Below are positions 63,148-64,000 of a stretch of 64,000 nt of DNA, one piece after another. A program made the position numbers and the translations under genes. The notes under the pieces were generated by a model. That model was not told the DNA's origin, did no database searches, and worked only from the letters and a program-made list of their open reading frames with translations. Within the stretch, counting starts at the first letter, position 1; every line of letters starts with the position of its first letter. This DNA comes from Pseudomonas brassicacearum (lineage in GTDB: Bacteria; Pseudomonadota; Gammaproteobacteria; Pseudomonadales; Pseudomonadaceae): positions 3,127,430 to 3,191,429 of the forward strand of contig NZ_CP007410.1 of the NCBI RefSeq assembly GCF_000585995.1, written 5' to 3'.

Positions 63148-63912
63148 ATGACTGACTTCACCCCCACCCCCAACGAAATCGCCGGCAAGGTGGTACTGGT
63201 CACCGGTGCGGCCAGCGGTATCGGCCGGGCAATCGCAGAGTTGTTCCATGCCCGCGGCGCCAAGGTCATTGCCGAGGACATCAACCCAAAAGTGAGCGCG
63301 CTGGAGCAACCTGGCCTGGTGCCGTTCGTGGCGGACATCACTGCGGACGGCAGCGCTGAAGCCGCCGTTGCGCTGGCGCAAGAGCGCTTTGGCCGGCTTG
63401 ATGTGCTGGTGAACAATGCCGGGCGAATCCTCTACAAGCCCTTCGTGGAAATGACCCGCGAAGATTGGAACTGGCAGATGGAAACCAACGTGACCGGCGC
63501 CTTCCTGCATTCACGCGAAGCCATGAAAGCGATGCTGAAACAGCAGTCGGGCGCGATCGTGAACATCGCCTCCTATGCGTCCTATTTTGCTTTCCCAGGC
63601 ATCGCGGCCTACACCGCCTCCAAGGGGGCCCTGGCCCAGTTGACCCGGACCCAGGCCCTGGAGGCTATCGAGCACGGGATCCGGGTCAATGCCATCGGCG
63701 TCGGTGATGTGGTCACTCATCTGCTTGATCACTTCATGGAAGATGGCCAGGGGTTTCTGGCCGAGCACGGCAAGTCCGCGCCCATTGGCCGGGCGGCGTC
63801 CCCCACGGAAATTGCCGAAATCGTCGCGTTCCTGGCCTCGGAACGCGCCAGTTTCATGGTGGGCTCGGTGGTCATGGCTGATGGAGGGATGAGTGTTGCG
63901 GTAGGCGGTTGA
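63148..63912 (+). CDS. SDR-family oxidoreductase
   Basis: The protein has 254 residues. NAD(P)-binding TGAASGIGRAIAE, the DINP after strand 2 (Asp suggests NAD), VNNAG, and catalytic Ser with YTASK. GGAG precedes the ATG at 63148. It follows the TonB-like gene by 104 nt on the same strand, but nothing ties it functionally to phytate use. The substrate is unknown. Confidence 0.85.
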   Translation: MTDFTPTPNEIAGKVVLVTGAASGIGRAIAELFHARGAKVIAEDINPKVSALEQPGLVPFVADITADGSAEAAVALAQERFGRLDVLVNNAGRILYKPFVEMTREDWNWQMETNVTGAFLHSREAMKAMLKQQSGAIVNIASYASYFAFPGIAAYTASKGALAQLTRTQALEAIEHGIRVNAIGVGDVVTHLLDHFMEDGQGFLAEHGKSAPIGRAASPTEIAEIVAFLASERASFMVGSVVMADGGMSVAVGG

Positions 63913-63926
63913 CCAGCATTAGCTTT

Positions 63927-64000
63927 TGTGGCGAGGGAGCTTGCTCCCGCTCGACTGCGCAGCAGGCGCTCTATATTGGGTCTGCTTCGCAGCCCAGCGG
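63927..64000. repeat. REP pair (REPIN), GGGAGCTTGCTCCC family, cut by window end
   Basis: The first arm TGTGGCGAGGGAGCTTGCTC is complete; the second begins (CAGCCCAGCGG) at the window edge. Confidence 0.85.

Noticed and set aside
1..64000. CRISPR array in the repeat-rich gaps
   Set aside because: The repeats are dispersed inverted REP palindromes, not regularly spaced direct repeats, and no cas gene is present.

Overview
The window looks like chromosomal DNA from a plant- or soil-associated Pseudomonas of the P. fluorescens group. Coding is dense and GC-rich, the gene families and gene orders are typical of that group, and almost every intergenic gap carries REP/REPIN-type palindromes. Two REP sequence families (GGGAGCTTGCTCCC core and GAGCGAGCTTGCTCGC core) are scattered throughout. 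A third variant (GGGGATTTATCCCC core) occurs only around the TonB-receptor gene. I see no rRNA, tRNA, CRISPR array, prophage, transposase or integrase.

1-13.2 kb is a periplasmic alcohol-oxidation (ped/exa) locus. It has the tail of a LuxR-type regulator, a secreted pentapeptide-repeat protein, a calcium-type PQQ alcohol dehydrogenase (pedE), cytochrome c (pedF), three quinoprotein-associated accessory proteins, a lanthanide-type PQQ dehydrogenase (pedH), an aldehyde dehydrogenase (pedI), a 23-residue orphan pqqA, an iron-containing alcohol dehydrogenase (ercA-like) and a hybrid histidine kinase. Both dehydrogenase genes are preceded by the same palindrome, CGGGAA-N3-TTCCCG. 13.6-21.2 kb holds malate:quinone oxidoreductase with a shifted C-terminal frame, an Rrf2 regulator divergent from a thioredoxin-reductase-like enzyme, a CAP-domain protein, a polyol SDR divergent from an AraC regulator, and an aromatic-acid-type MFS transporter.

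21.5-31.8 kb is a ferulate-to-protocatechuate block: OprD-type porin, MarR regulator, ech-vdh-fcs (feruloyl-CoA to vanillin to vanillate), a VanR-type GntR regulator and vanAB (vanillate demethylase). Promoters and operators can be read directly upstream of ech and vanA. 32-39.5 kb has an AraC/LysE exporter pair and an aldA-rhmA-rhmD-rhmT operon divergent from a LysR regulator, which together would convert L-rhamnonate (or a close relative) to pyruvate and L-lactate.

39.6-49.6 kb contains a 1698-residue toxin/effector-like protein with leucine-rich repeats, an rRNA-type methyltransferase, two L,D-transpeptidase-family proteins, and a flavodoxin-fold oxidoreductase divergent from a TetR regulator. 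49.9-53.1 kb is nirBD, with a sigma-54 promoter and a leader that carries an ANTAR-type antiterminator. 53.3-55.9 kb has a CBS protein, an AraC regulator and a membrane protein with a degenerate GGDEF domain.

56-63 kb is an apparent phosphate-scavenging module: a Pho box, a TonB-dependent receptor, a two-domain beta-propeller phytase, and TolQ-like, TolR-like and TonB-like energizer genes. An SDR gene and half of a REP pair close the window.
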